Source: Monoplex corrugatus
Lineage: Eukaryota; Mollusca; Gastropoda; Littorinimorpha; Ranellidae
Length of the DNA: 64,000 nucleotides
Reading direction: 5' to 3'
Assembly: GCA_030674185.1 (NCBI GenBank)
Contig: CM060306.1
Span: 45,980,483-46,044,482, forward strand
Of this stretch, positions 35,661-64,000 are shown piece by piece. The notes below the pieces were generated by a model. That model had not been told where the DNA came from and did not search any database. It saw only the letters and a program-made list of their open reading frames with translations. How positions within the stretch are numbered: position 1 is the first letter of the stretch; each line of letters opens with the position of its first letter. The translations under genes were made by a program, and so were the position numbers.

Positions 35661-36039
35661 CTCGCGCACAGGCCCCTGAACAATGATATCAATACACATG
35701 TACTTGCTTGAGTAATAGAAAACTCTAAATGAACTAAATGAAATAGTATGATATAGTAAAAACAATCGAAATAAGACCCAAAATTATCAGTTTAAAACAT
35801 AAGAATTACGATTAATGGTCTGTGCCATACATTCATTCCATACAGTAATTTACACTACATGCATACCTGTGTACACACCAACATATTCAGAAAGAGATAT
35901 ATACTACTTCCCACCCCCACATTTTTACATACACATGTATACTACGTACACATGGCAACAAAACAGTAGGCTTAGAAGCACAGGCAAACTGAGGACAAGA
36001 GGGTCAACCACGTTGTGAAAATCACATCAACCATATTAC

Positions 36040-36862
36040 CAGTAAAATTTAGAATGGATGGTATTAAAACCATTTGGAGAGATTGTTTGCATCTTCGTCA
36101 TCCAAAAGTGTTCTCTGGTTAGACGCCGAGTGCGGGAACTGGAATATTGTTTTTCTATGGCGATGCATCGGAGATCAGAGAGGGCGTGGTCAGGTAAGTT
36201 AAAGTGTTGGGTCATCAGGGAACCAGTGTTGCAGTTAGTATTTGAACAATAAAGGTAGAACCTTTGTTTGAGGGAGTTTTTTGTTTCACCAATGTATTGA
36301 GATTTGGCGCACTTGACACAAAAATAGTAGATATATTAGGTTGGTAGTTTCACAGCACATGTTGGTTTGGATGGTAAAAGTTTCTAAGGTGACAGAGCTT
36401 GTGAAAGTTGTGGTTTGCACAATGTGATTATAACAAATTACACAGTGGTCCTTGTCGCATTTAAAACAGCCTGGTTGTCCATCTGTTATGGGAAAGGGTA
36501 GGGCAGATGGCATCAATAACTTCCTCAAGGAACAGCTGTTCCTTTGTCCAAGGATAGATGGGTCAGAAATGGCCTACTGTAATTTGTTGTTTGTGTGTAA
36601 GTGTGGTAGGTATTGCTGGAACCAGTGTTGAAATGGATTGTTAGGGTTATGTGCGACAATGAACGGAACGCAGTGGGTGCTGGCTTTATGTTTGTACTGC
36701 AGTGCTTGGCTGCAGGGGATTTGTCTTACTCTTTCAAAATGGACTTTTGGATAATGCTTTGGGGATAACCCTTTGTTGAAGGTATAGCATCATCTCTTTG
36801 AAGCGGTCTGTGAAATTCTGTTCACTGGAGCAGAGTCGTTTTAGTCTCAAAAACTGACTGAA
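36040..36862 (-). pseudogene. Penelope-like element: RT C-terminus and GIY-YIG endonuclease
   Basis: Penelope elements encode a reverse transcriptase fused to a GIY-YIG nuclease. Reading down from 36862 the translation gives SQFLRLKRLCSSEQNF, then (other frames) ALQYKHKAST, VPFIVAHNPNNPFQHW, CFKCDKDHCVICYN, FTSSVTLETFTIQTNMCCET and NLIYL. The GIY-YIG part follows as QYIGETKNSLKQRFYLYCSN, then MTQHFNLPDHALSDL, then TRRLTREHFWMTKMQTISPNG. These blocks are in the order known for Penelope elements. Several frameshifts mark it as dead, and the catalytic RT palm is not present here. Confidence 0.75.
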
Positions 36863-37048
36863 AGGTATATGTATACACACACACACATATACATATATTA
36901 TGTGTATGTTTGAATGCAGTGTACATGTTTGGTGGAATAAGAAAATCTCTCTTTCATGTACACTTATGTGTGTGCATGCGTGTGTATATATATGTGAATA
37001 TGAAAGAGAAGTAAAATGTCTGTATGTGGATTTTTAAGTTTGACTACA

Positions 37049-37086
<38 letters not shown>

Positions 37087-37197
37087 CGAGAGAGCGAGAG
37101 AGAGAGAGTGAGAGAGAGAGATACGAGAGAACAGAGAGAGGACAGAGAGAGAGAGATGCAGTCACATGTTTGTTATGTGTGTGTGTGTGAATGAGTG

Positions 37198-37239
<42 letters not shown>
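37049..37239. repeat. (GT)n and (GA)n compound microsatellite
   Basis: A GT run at 37049-37071, GA-rich sequence to 37160 and a second GT run at 37199-37237. Confidence 0.95.
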
Positions 37240-37242
<3 letters not shown>

Positions 37243-37369
37243 GCGCACATGTATGTGCATGTGTGTCGGTGAAAGAGAGATGCAGTCGCATGTTTGTGCG
37301 TTTATGTCCAAGTTTGATCGTCTCTTTTACACACACACACACGATGTGTTACTCCCTTCTGTCATCATC

Positions 37370-37565
37370 AAAAAGGCCTCCGAGGTACTCTCCCCATCTG
37401 TCTAGTATTTTGTCTTTTCCCATTACAATCATACCATCTTTTGATTTTAAGCAACCGGTTGAGGTGAATGTCTTTTTCCTGTGACCAATTTCTTCAGTAT
37501 TTCTGTATATAAAATTAGGGTCTGTTTTGTGTCTGTCTTCTATTTCTTAGCACCTTGTTTCCATA
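37370..37565 (-). pseudogene. LINE reverse-transcriptase linker fragment
   Basis: The minus-strand frame reads EIEDRHKTDPNFIYRNTEEI, then FTSTGCLKSKDGMIVMGKDK, then ILDRWGEYLGGLFDDDR, the segment that precedes the reverse transcriptase in many animal LINEs (a DKEKILERWxEYFExL-like block). A sister copy of the same family lies on the other strand at 50760-51345. Truncated at both ends. Confidence 0.7.
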
Positions 37566-37864
37566 TACTGCATACAATATAAATTCCCACTGGCATGCTC
37601 TTGGAGTACAAACACGTTCATAATGTCTTGTAACTCATGGAAATCAGCTTTTTATAAATATACGATATATTCATTAAAGCTATGTTTTTAAGCATAATAT
37701 TTTTTTTTCAAATAGGCCTATATTATAAACAAATTAATCTCTTGTACATCATCTTTATATTTGCATTTATAACATTTTTGCGTGAGGCATTATTGAATCT
37801 TACCTAATCTAAAATTAGTCTGCCATATCTAAACAATACAACTGTTGTAGTAAATTTTATCAAT

Positions 37865-38060
37865 TTAAGCATTATTCATGAATCTTATGAATTGTTGCCA
37901 GGTTTGCATCATTCTACATTGCCTGAACATGTGTTGCAAACCATCCTGATTGTTTCTATAAAACAAACAAGCATTAACCATTCTTACACTGTTACAGCCG
38001 TTTCCATCAAAACAAAGTCTGTTGTGAAGTTTTATCTTGTTTATCTTCTTCATTTTCCAA
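37865..38060 (-). pseudogene. LINE C-terminal fragment (L1-like)
   Basis: GLQHMFRQCRMMQTWQQF is close to the ETxQHLFWxC...V/IQxFW pattern seen at the C-terminus of L1-type LINEs. Stops lie close on both sides. The downstream CACTATATAAATATTG with ATT repeats (38246-38280) looks like a separate element's 3' tail. Confidence 0.5.
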
Positions 38061-38299
38061 AATATTTTACTCCATTTAAATTATTCAGCTGTCAGTTTTG
38101 CCTTCCATTTATGACACATGTAGGTCTAGTTTCATCTCCATTTACAGTTTTGTAATATAACTGAGTTTCCCTATGTAGAAGTAAATCTGAACTGTTTCTG
38201 GAAGTTTCACTTGTAGCGCTTAGATTTGATTTTGTCAAGATTTTGCACTATATAAATATTGTAATTATTATTATTATTAATATGTGAACCTATTTTTCA

Positions 38300-38540
38300 T
38301 AAATAACCTGTCACTGCTTGCATGACAGACTATATATTATATGTAATAAACTCTGTCTATATACTGTACTTAGTTTTGAAAAATTAAAAAGCACAAAAGC
38401 ATCCTTAAATTTGAAAAACTGCAAAGCACAAAAGTATTTATAAATAACCTGTCATTGCATGCATGACAGCAGTAAACGTTATATGCAACAAACTCTGTTT
38501 ATAGTCTGTACTTAGTTTTGAAAAATTGAAAAGCGCTGAA
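38300..38540. repeat. 141-bp tandem duplication
   Basis: AAATAACCTGTCACTGCTTG at 38301 recurs as AAATAACCTGTCATTGCATG at 38442; both copies continue with CTTAGTTTTGAAAAATT. Confidence 0.85.
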
Positions 38541-38689
38541 GTGCTACCTGATTTCATCACGTTCTTATAAAATGTATAATCTTACTTGCTCAATTTTCGT
38601 AGCAAGACTGTTTTGCTAAGTTTTCATTGCAAAATAGTGGCCCTAAAAAAATTCTTCCAGAGTTGTTGATCTAAAACCAGAATCTGTTC

Positions 38690-38900
38690 TAAAGGGATGC
38701 ATCACTCTGAAAACTATATATGCACTCCATCCAAACTTGCCAGTGATGATCTGCCAGATTCCATGATTGCACAAAATCCTATGCACTACTGCCAAGGTCT
38801 TGAAATGTAAAGATGGGGGGAACTTATGAATCAATAAGCTAAAACCACCAAAATAATTTGAGTAACAAGATGGTTGGCAAATACGCCAATTTTTATATGG
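38690..38900 (-). mobile_element. SINE family S1, minus-strand copy
   Basis: Contains AAAGGGATGCATCACTCTGA, ATATATGCACTCCATCC, CAGTGATGATC and AAATCCTATGCACTACTGCC in S1 order. The tRNA-like head is poorly kept. Confidence 0.5.
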
Positions 38901-39897
38901 TGATGCATTGAATGTTCTGCTGGCAGATGGATAACAAAGAATAACTGTACAGGATCTAAAGACTTTGTCACGGTATCTATACATATTCATGTGATCTGCC
39001 ATGGTATGTTTTGTCTTCATAAAATGATAAACATGTTGCTGTGGATATGAACATTTCTACATTCAGTGACATCTCCTTAAATACCGGTATACTATAAATA
39101 CGGTAATCTGTAAACAGTCTGAAGACCTGAGAAACACATCAGTTTTTATGGAGCATGCGATCTCATGTTTTCACAGGCAAATTGGGCTGATATATTCAGG
39201 TGCAAGTTCATCATCAGACTAGGTCAGCATACCAAGGTCTCAGCACCAGTGGTAAAGCTCTGGTCTTGGGCCGGGCTAAATCTACTGAGGCACTTTGGCA
39301 CTTGGACTGTTGCACCATCTGCTAAAAGCTGATATGCAATGTAGACAGATGTATCTTGTCCTCTAACAGTCAAATCAGACATGTCAGTAAACCAGATTTG
39401 GTAAATATCCCCCAGATAAGCTGAGAAATGTATGTTTTGTTCACACACACCATCTCATCTTGGTTTGAATCATATCCTTTTTTTTTCTTTTGAGAAACTG
39501 CGAGAGAAAATGTGAGAGAGGGGGTGAGGGAGGGAAGAAAGAAGACAGAGGGTCCTTTCCTACCAAATGAAGTCATTGTTGAGTTTGTGCGACAGTAAAA
39601 ACAGATCATGTCATTAAAGTTTGTGCATCCAAGACAGCAAGAGATATGAGTCTGATCCAAGTCCAATCCACACATAATGATACACATTTAATAAATGTTA
39701 TGTGCCCTTGCTCACTTAATGCGCCCTGTACAACAAAATCAACGATCACATCTTGTCACAAAATGATCACTATCTGCAACCAGTCACATAAAGAACAAAC
39801 ACTATAAAACCAGGTCTTTTGGTTTACATGTTTATCTAACCCATTCACAAATGCATCAACCACACATTCAAATACATCCACACAATTCATCAATTCA

Positions 39898-53703
<13,806 letters not shown>

Positions 53704-54100
53704 GTTGATAAGCCCGAAAACTCATGTCGTACATGAAATATATGATCTGCAGATTATGTTAGCTTGAAACTTAATAAAATGAATGGCGATGGTAAACAAA
53801 TACATCAGATATAGAGAAAAGAAGCAAATTATGACTTATACTATGCTAAAGTAGAAATGTTATGGTCGTAAAATACCGGAAACTCTAATTTGCGACCGAA
53901 TTGTGTCAGAGGCAGCAGGTGGAATCTGAGTTGTTTTTGAGTGAGAAAAATGCAAATACCTCTTTTTATGGGCATTTAGCAATATTTGTCACGGAGAAAA
54001 CTGAGGGAATCAAGGTAAAAGATCATGTTGTTATCATAGAAATTCTTCTGATTTGATAATTTTTGTCATTTTGCAAAAATGTGTCGTTGATAGGGGAGGT
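53704..54100. promoter_or_regulatory. MRPL10 promoter region, possibly bidirectional
   Basis: The MRPL10 start codon is at 53703-53701 on the minus strand. The adjacent 400 bp has no TATA box and contains locally GC-richer sequence around 53870-53935 (ACCGGAAACTC, a possible ETS-type CCGGAA site). The next gene to the right is on the plus strand, so this could serve both, but its 5' exons were not located. Confidence 0.3.
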
Positions 54101-54654
54101 ATCTCTGTGTGTCGTCTGCTCTCAGGGTGTTAGTCAAACTGCCTTCAGATGCTTCGTTAAATCAATAGTAATGACTGAGCGATTAGTGTCAGCCTTTTAT
54201 CGAACTAGCACGCTGGCCTTGACCAAATAGTTATGCAAAATGTATCACCATTTGAAACGGGCACAATTGTATATTTCATATAATCGTTTGAAAAGTTAAC
54301 ACCAATTTTAAAAAGTGATTGATCAGATCTAGAAGAAAACTTTACTTTCGGCAAATGATGTTTTGGATCTTTGAAATACAGTTTCACTCAAGATATTGTA
54401 TACATCTAATTTAAGACTGTTTCATTTTTTGGATATTTTGTCTGCATGCATACATTGTACAACTATACATAACATATAAGTCTCATTTCAGTGTATATAA
54501 TATTAATGTAATATGCATATTAATAGTAGCCCATATCATCAATGCTGTGAAGAGATAAGGTAAATCTTACTAGTTTATTTAAGATAAGATAACTTTTATT
54601 TTTGAGGGTTACAGATTTAATAATCATATTTTATTTATCTGGTGTGTGTGCGTT

Positions 54655-54695
<41 letters not shown>

Positions 54696-56200
54696 ATGTG
54701 AGTGTGTGTGTGTACTGTGTGTTGTATGTGTCTGATCTTGTGTGATGAGAACAGATATTGTATATGCAGTGAGTCCTATGTGTGTATCATCATTGTAGTG
54801 TCTTGTCACTAGTGCAATGATTTTCTTCATCACTTCTGTACTTGGATAACATTAAAAAAATAGTTTTAATTGTATAGAGAAAATATTTTGAAGGCAAGTA
54901 AATATTCTAGGAATGGGGGTTTTGTTATAAGATGGTGAAATACATCATAAAGCTATTACAAAGCAAGTGCAGAAACTGCCCACCGGTATTAAATTTTGAC
55001 GAGACGCAGAACAAATATAAAAATAGATGAATCCAAATATGAATATAACATGTTTCAACAAAGAAAGTACAAAAAATCGTTAAGCCAGAAGGCTAGGCTA
55101 CAGCATCGTAAACTACAAACTACAAGACAAGACAAGCGTAAATTTTCAGCCAACTGGCCTTTGTCAGGGTAAGATTACAAACAAGCAAACACCAGATCAA
55201 AAATTATGTGAAAAAGACTGGAACTTCCCTGTTGCTTCGTCCAGTTGGAAAAAGGCATTGAATGAAATTCAATGTGTTTGTGAGTAATGGTAAAAAGTGG
55301 GGAGAGGGGAGGCAAATATGATGTCAAAGGGGAAGTGAGAGGAATTCTGCAATTTGAAAAGTGGTCATGCCATATATTAGTATAGTTTTGTCCTGAAGAG
55401 GATCCAGGGCTATAGCTATGAGGTAAGGCTGATGTAAATGGATCGTGCCACAGTATAGTAGGTTAATGTAAGTACAAAGTAGCAGTTTGTATTATTTTTT
55501 AATGTTAATTCTGAAAACATTCATTTTGTTGCTGATGTGTGAATACTAGTACTTTTAATTTGATTGTAAAAATTCAGTGATCATAGTAGATTGTGAATTG
55601 TCTGACTCTGAATCAGTGAATGGTAACTTTATGGTTGATTAGTAGTTTGCAATGGTCATTTGTATCTTTACAAACAGTCTCCCTCTCTCTCTCTCTTTCA
55701 AAGCCGTAGAAAAAACATTTCCTATCTCACATTCCTTTCAAGTAAAAATATTGAAAACTGACAAAGACACCTTCACACACACACTGCAATCTCACTCACA
55801 ACCACACTACACAACACCCTAACACAACGACACTTGCACACACCTATACCCATCACAACTGCAAATTCAAACTGACAATTGTATTCTAACTTTAAAAAGG
55901 ACCTTTGTGATCTGTAGAAATGATAATCCACAACATAAAAATGTACGATTACACCACACAAACGACCAACAATCATCATCACATTCCTAACTTTACTGAC
56001 ACCACAACAAACACATACACTAGATAGATATATGATCAGAGACATGTGAAAAGTGGCATCCTAAGATACAGACAACACAAAGAAGAAACCAAGACCCAAC
56101 ACCAACACACCATGTCACATGTCAATTCATAAATGACCTAACACTTATATGATCTGATAACCACATAACTTGGGGTTTCACTATCATATGTTAGTGCTGC
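54100..56200. other. Intergenic stretch, no gene seen
   Basis: Holds a (GT)n array at 54641-54694 and AT-rich sequence. TTTTCAGCCAACTGGCCTTTG near 55144 read on the minus strand (CAAAGGCCAGTTGGCTGAAAA) resembles the linker sequence found next to Penelope elements, but no coding follows. Confidence 0.4.
54641..54694. repeat. (GT)n microsatellite
   Basis: About 20 GT repeats with a GGT interruption at the left. Confidence 0.95.
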
Positions 56201-56204
56201 GACT

Positions 56205-56470
56205 GGAACAATTCATAACACAAGAGCATGAAAAATGAAGGACTGATAAGACACAGCATTGATAATAAGAGCTAAATAAATGTCTCTGATTTGTGAGTTT
56301 AAAAAACGCCATGGCTTTGAAACCTAAAACAAAACTGAAATGTTATAGGTTTAATATTGCATTCTGCCTGTAAGATCTATTTTTTCCCTCTAATCTTGTT
56401 TGAGTAGGTAAATTTCATAATAGCCAAAAACTAGAAGAAACCGTTACAAGGTTGTCCCATTGATCATAAA
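56205..56470 (+). repeat. Dispersed repeat R2, copy 1
   Basis: Shares with 59285-59590, in the same order, AACACAAGAGCATGAA, AATGTCTCTGAT, TTTAATATTG, TTCTGCCTGT, TCTATTTTTT and AAGGTTGTCCCAT. Element type unknown. Confidence 0.6.
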
Positions 56471-57105
56471 ATTTGACGTGGCAAAACCCATTTGATCATA
56501 CAACAGATGATCGAATCACACAGAAACCTGTAAATGGATGTCCTGTCCAAAATTAGAACCTAAACACACACAAACACACCGCCATTATTTTATAATGCTC
56601 ATATTAAATCGCACATAGATTATGCCTCTACACTGTGGGATAGCTCATGTGAAGTTCATCTAAAAAAATTGAACACCTTACATAGGAGGGCAGCAAAACT
56701 TATCATGCCAGATCCCACTTTAACAACAGATGAAAAATTTAAACAGTTAGGAATCCTCCCTCTAAAGTCACACTTAATGTTCAATAAAGGTATCACAATG
56801 TTTAAAGTATCAAAAAGGAATGTTCCGCAATATCTTCTCAATTTGTTTAATCAGAATGTGCGATCATACTCAAACTCAAGACAAAATCAATTCAAAATTA
56901 TCCGTCCAAGAATTGACATATATATAAAAGTAGTTTATCGTTTTCTGGTGCACAATTATGGAACACCCTCCCCCCAAATATCACAAACACTCAATCACTC
57001 TCTTCCTTCAAAGTTACTTTATTTAAATACCTGACGTCAGTGTCGTAGATTATCTCAGTTAGCAACAATAACGTCAGCTGCCTCTCAATCTATGACATCT
57101 AATCT

Positions 57106-57112
<7 letters not shown>

Positions 57113-57150
<38 letters not shown>

Positions 57151-57176
57151 GTGCGTGTGTGTGTGTGTGTGTGTGT
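57113..57176. repeat. (GT)n microsatellite
   Basis: GT repeats with GCGT interruptions, inside the LINE 3' region. Confidence 0.95.
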
Positions 57177-58193
57177 ATGCACAATGATAATTCATGTTCT
57201 TTTTTTTTTTTTTCTTTAACATTATTGATATTTTAACAGTTCAAACAGCCAACCAGTATTTCTTTCTGTATTATATGCGATGATTTGTTGATGACTCTAT
57301 GACGTGTTTGATTCTCTCTTGCTTCTTTATTTCTCATTGCTTTTGTTCATTTTGTTTGTTTGTTTTTTGCTTTGCTTGCTTGCCCATCTTATCTGTTAGC
57401 CATTTTGTCTGTCTGTCTGGTTGGCTCTTATCTGCTGTCTGTATTTGTCACTTTTCTCCAACTGTTATCCATATCATGCTTGTATCTCTCTTCTCCTATC
57501 AAGAAAAACGGCGCTTGATTATGGTTACTATTCTTGATTTATTTATGTCTTATTACATGAATTATTGATTTGTTTACACATGTATGATATTTATATTATA
57601 CATATGCGTTTATCATTACTGTAATTTCCTATTGTCGAAAGTAAAATTTACTTTATTTATCTATCTGTACATTTGTCTATTTGAATTCATATCATCTGTT
57701 GATTTTCTGTCTCCTACAGAATTTTATGTATTTTATACCTTCAATCGACCCCAATGTTTGCTACTCCCCCCCCCCCCTTTTTTTTTTTTCCCCCCTCTAA
57801 TCATCCTTCTGAACTGCTCTTTTTTTCTACCTCCATTTATTATCTTTGGGTTTAGTAGTAGTAGTAGTAGTAGTAGTGGTAGTAGTGGTAATTGTTGTAG
57901 CAGTGTTAATATTTTTTGTGTGTAATCAGAAAATTGATTTCATCTTCTTTGATTTAATTGTAAGAACATTAGTCTATTTGACGCTTGATTTATCTTCTAT
58001 AAATTTGTCACATGTAATGTTTCTTCTCCCTCTATTTCATTTTATTTTGTTTTATCTTATTACTATTTTGTTTACTGTGTTTTCCTCTCCTCCTCCTCCT
58101 CCTCCTCTTCCTTCTTCTTCTTCCTCTTCTTCATCTTATTTTTATTATTATCACTATCAACATTATCTTTCTTTCTTTACTTATCTACCTGCT

Positions 58194-58290
58194 CATCTGT
58201 CTATCTATCTATCTATACTATCTACCTCTCTCTCTCTCTCTCTATCTATCTATCTATTTTTCCATCTATCTATCTATCTATCTATTTCTA
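58194..58290. repeat. (CTAT)n microsatellite
   Basis: CTAT tetranucleotide arrays separated by a CT run, inside the LINE 3' region. Confidence 0.93.
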
Positions 58291-58600
58291 AGTGCTGACT
58301 GTGTACGTTTCTTGATTTCATTGTAAAAATGTTATCTTAATTTTAGTATTCAACATGTATTTTCCTTAAGCTGTACTTGTTACTGTAAACAAATGTCATG
58401 TGTATAGAATAGCAACGGCAAGTTTGAAAAATGGCTTCTAGCCAATAGCTTTTTACCGTTGAAAAATAAAGCATCATTGTCATTGTCATTGTCATTGTCT
58501 CTCTCACACACACACGCGCGTCTTCTCTCTCTCTCTCTCTTTCTCTCTCTCTCATAGTCATACACATTTGTGTACACATACATGTACACAAGCACACACA

Positions 58601-58605
58601 AGTAT

Positions 58606-58691
<86 letters not shown>
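58601..58691. repeat. (CA)n microsatellite
   Basis: About 42 pure CA repeats. Confidence 0.97.
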
Positions 58692-58693
<2 letters not shown>

Positions 58694-58789
58694 TCACACA
58701 CATGCACACATTGGTGATATCTTATATTGTGTATACTAGTACAGTAGTAGGTCACCTTTGTGTATCAAATGTAAAGATGCATAAAAATA

Positions 58790-59143
<354 letters not shown>

Positions 59144-59284
59144 GCACATGCACATGCATGGAGAATGACACAACATACAGGTACTGATGCCTAGTATAAC
59201 CAGATACATGAAAAGCGTTTTGTTGTGTGTGGCACACTCCCATCATATTGAAATTAGATGCTGCTGTAGCCGCAGCAGTCAGCT

Positions 59285-59590
59285 AATTCATAACATACCA
59301 AGAGCATGAATAAATGTGAAGAGCATTCATGAATAATGTGAAGAGCATGAATGAATGTGAAGAGCATGAATAAATATTGTCTCTGATCTTAATTGTACCA
59401 GTTAATACATTAATTTAACCCTTTGATTCCTGCCGGAAACTTTTGGAAACTGGTGGATAGACTGAGAAAATCAAATACTGAAAATGTTGATATGAATTTA
59501 ATATTGTATTTCTGCCTGTTTATATCTATTTTTTTTCCATCTATAATGCTGTTTGTAAGGTAGGTTAAAGGTTGTCCCATAAATGAGGCC
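59285..59590 (+). repeat. Dispersed repeat R2, copy 2
   Basis: Homologous to 56205-56470. Its left part holds tandem GTGAAGAGCATGAAT units (59318-59380), and a TTAACCCTTTGATTCC half-unit of the TTAA MITE lies at 59417. Confidence 0.6.
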
Positions 59591-59669
59591 ATGAAAAAGT
59601 GAGGTAGGAGAAACCAGGTTAAAGGTTGTCCCATAAATGAGGCCATGAAAAAGTGAGGTAGCAGAAACC
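59562..59669. repeat. 54-bp tandem duplication
   Basis: AGGTTAAAGGTTGTCCCATA at 59562 recurs at 59616; the copies differ by about one base. Confidence 0.9.
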
Positions 59670-59778
59670 TCAACTTTTCACAACAACAAAAATGACGAAA
59701 GGTCAGCACAAAGGAAATCTCTGTAAATGGGATGGTCCTAAAAAAAGAAAGAAAGAATAAACAAACAAAAAAACTTAG

Positions 59779-59779
<1 letters not shown>

Positions 59780-59811
<32 letters not shown>

Positions 59812-59823
59812 CACACACACACG
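59780..59823. repeat. (CA)n microsatellite
   Basis: CA repeats with one ACAACA break, followed by CGCGCGC. Confidence 0.95.
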
Positions 59824-59829
59824 CGCGCA

Positions 59830-60960
59830 CCCGCGTGCGCACTTATCACATGCCAAACACACTGCACAAATTCAAGATACAAGCAAACATCCCCTTTTCT
59901 GGTTTGTATAACATTGTCTATCAATGTCAAGACATGCAGACTTTTAAAAAAAAATGAATGCTTCATAAATATCTGCTTGAAATAACATAGATGATTATTT
60001 TGATTGAAACTCTTTTTAAAGATCTACTGTATACACTGTGCTAATAAAACCTTTAGCCAGCCTCATTACTGGACACAGTTCCATGTGTATCCATTTTTTT
60101 TTTAAAGTTGTTATCTTTCTGTGTTACAGTATGAAATCTGTTTTCTATTTATTTCCTTCTTATAGAAAGATAAATGGGCAAATGAATAGATCAATATTGT
60201 CACGTACTATTGTTGTTTTCATTATTATGATTTTAAAAATCTTGTTACTACTTCACTGTTACTATTGTTATATTAGGTTTTGTTGTTGTTGATTTTGTTA
60301 GGGTTGACATATATTTGCTTTAAGCATATCTGCCTTTATCTCATGTTTGTGTAATGCAATTGATTGATTGACTCATGGAAATATATTTTTTTTGTAATAT
60401 AATTCAGCTTTAAAATTTTGCGATGTTGCATGTGTTATGGTTTGTCTGATTTCATCAGTGCATTAGTCTCCCCCCTCCTTGTTTCTTCTTGATATTTCCT
60501 TTACGTTCTTCTCTTCCTTTGATGCTGTGTCTGTAATTTATTTTATTTGGTACAAAACATTATAACAACTACTAGTACTAGCAAACATTGTTATGTTATT
60601 ATTGTTGATTTTTTGTTGGTATTGTTAAAGTTGACATGTATTTGTTATACATCATGTCTGCTTTTGTCTCTCGTTCTTTTGTAAAATGCATGACCTGTTC
60701 AGGCTATTGCCATATAAAAGTTGGTATTTTATTACAGTTCATTTTTGTAACGTATCACATTTTATGTATGGTTAATCTGTTGTTGTTTTTTTTTATATGC
60801 TTATATCATGTGCTGAGTAGCCAGGACTAATTATAAGACAGATCAATTGGGACCTGAATCTACTGTCCTTGAGTAAAGATGTGTTCTGAAGTCTGAATTC
60901 TATTTAACTATTAAAGTGATATCATATTACTTACAATAATGTGCTGTGTTTCTTCTGTTG
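59830..60960. other. Upstream flank of the unidentified gene
   Basis: T-rich sequence. Two diverged copies of a unit (GTTGATTTTGTT, then GTTGACAT(A/G)TATTTG) at about 60287-60360 and 60604-60690 suggest an old duplication. An untranslated first exon is expected somewhere to the left of 60964 but was not found. Confidence 0.4.
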
Positions 60961-61012
60961 CAGATTAAAAAATCTGTTTTGACATTGTTATGCAAGAAGT
61001 GTTTTCTTACCA

Positions 61013-64000
<2,988 letters not shown>

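Larger units (their letters stand above)
56588..58499 (+). mobile_element. 5'-truncated LINE: RT C-terminus and long 3'UTR
   Basis: The coding part begins FYNAHIKSHIDYASTLWDS, continues LKKLNTLHRRAAKLIMPD and, after a frameshift near 56940, ends with a SSFKVTLFKYLT-like tail and TGA at about 57032. HIDYxxxLWD is a hallmark of the C-terminal side of CR1/Jockey-type reverse transcriptases. A T-rich, microsatellite-containing stretch follows to an AATAAA at 58465-58470 and a (TCATTG)n tail (58474-58499), a typical LINE 3' terminus. The link between the coding part and the tail is inferred. Confidence 0.6.

Noticed and set aside
55080..55440. Penelope 3' linker remnant
   Set aside because: Only one short motif (GGCCAGTTGGCTGAAAA on the minus strand) is suggestive and no coding sequence adjoins it; kept as a remark only.

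Overview
This is a stretch of animal nuclear DNA, most likely from a mollusc and probably a gastropod. That is an inference from three things: intron-split genes with GT/AG junctions and AT-rich introns, very many (CA)n and (GA)n microsatellites, and a dense mix of SINE, LINE, Penelope, piggyBac and Tc1 remnants, some of them of kinds I associate with gastropod genomes. There is no bacterial operon structure, CRISPR array or rRNA. Most long open frames here are microsatellite translations or decayed transposons.

Four host genes can be supported. (1) TYW3 (+, 2219-10928): the last six coding exons of a tRNA-Phe wybutosine methyltransferase; its 5' exons lie left of the window. (2) ADPRM (-, 17222-20195): a complete two-coding-exon metallophosphatase for ADP-ribose/CDP-alcohols. 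(3) MRPL10 (-, 39898-53703): a complete five-exon mitochondrial ribosomal protein uL10m. (4) An unidentified gene (+) whose first three coding exons run from 61013 off the right edge; it lies head-to-head with MRPL10. The genes look like unrelated housekeeping functions and no pathway links them.

Layout: 1-2200 is a TYW3 intron holding a GC-rich Tc1-like transposon. 2.2-11 kb is TYW3, with an RNase H-type LINE fragment, SINEs and a near-perfect 1.27-kb palindrome in its introns. 11-17 kb is 3'UTR plus SINEs and two abutting MITEs. 17.2-23.5 kb is ADPRM and its probable 5' leader. 23.5-27.1 kb shows no gene. 27.2-34.2 kb is one long decayed LINE (-), itself broken by a solo LTR and a SINE-like insert. 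34.7-35.2 kb is a RAG1-N-terminus-like fragment. 36-38.5 kb holds Penelope and LINE pieces. 39.9-53.7 kb is MRPL10, whose introns carry two piggyBac-type elements, LINE remnants with an inverted junction, and tandem repeats. 54-60.9 kb holds a LINE 3' end and dense microsatellites. 61-64 kb is the start of the unidentified gene.

The most notable items are the RAG1-like zinc-motif fragment, the foldback palindrome and its solo relative with target-site duplications, and a piggyBac element with repeated palindromic subterminal motifs. A 1,096-bp solo LTR is also notable because its removal rejoins the LINE sequence across the gap.
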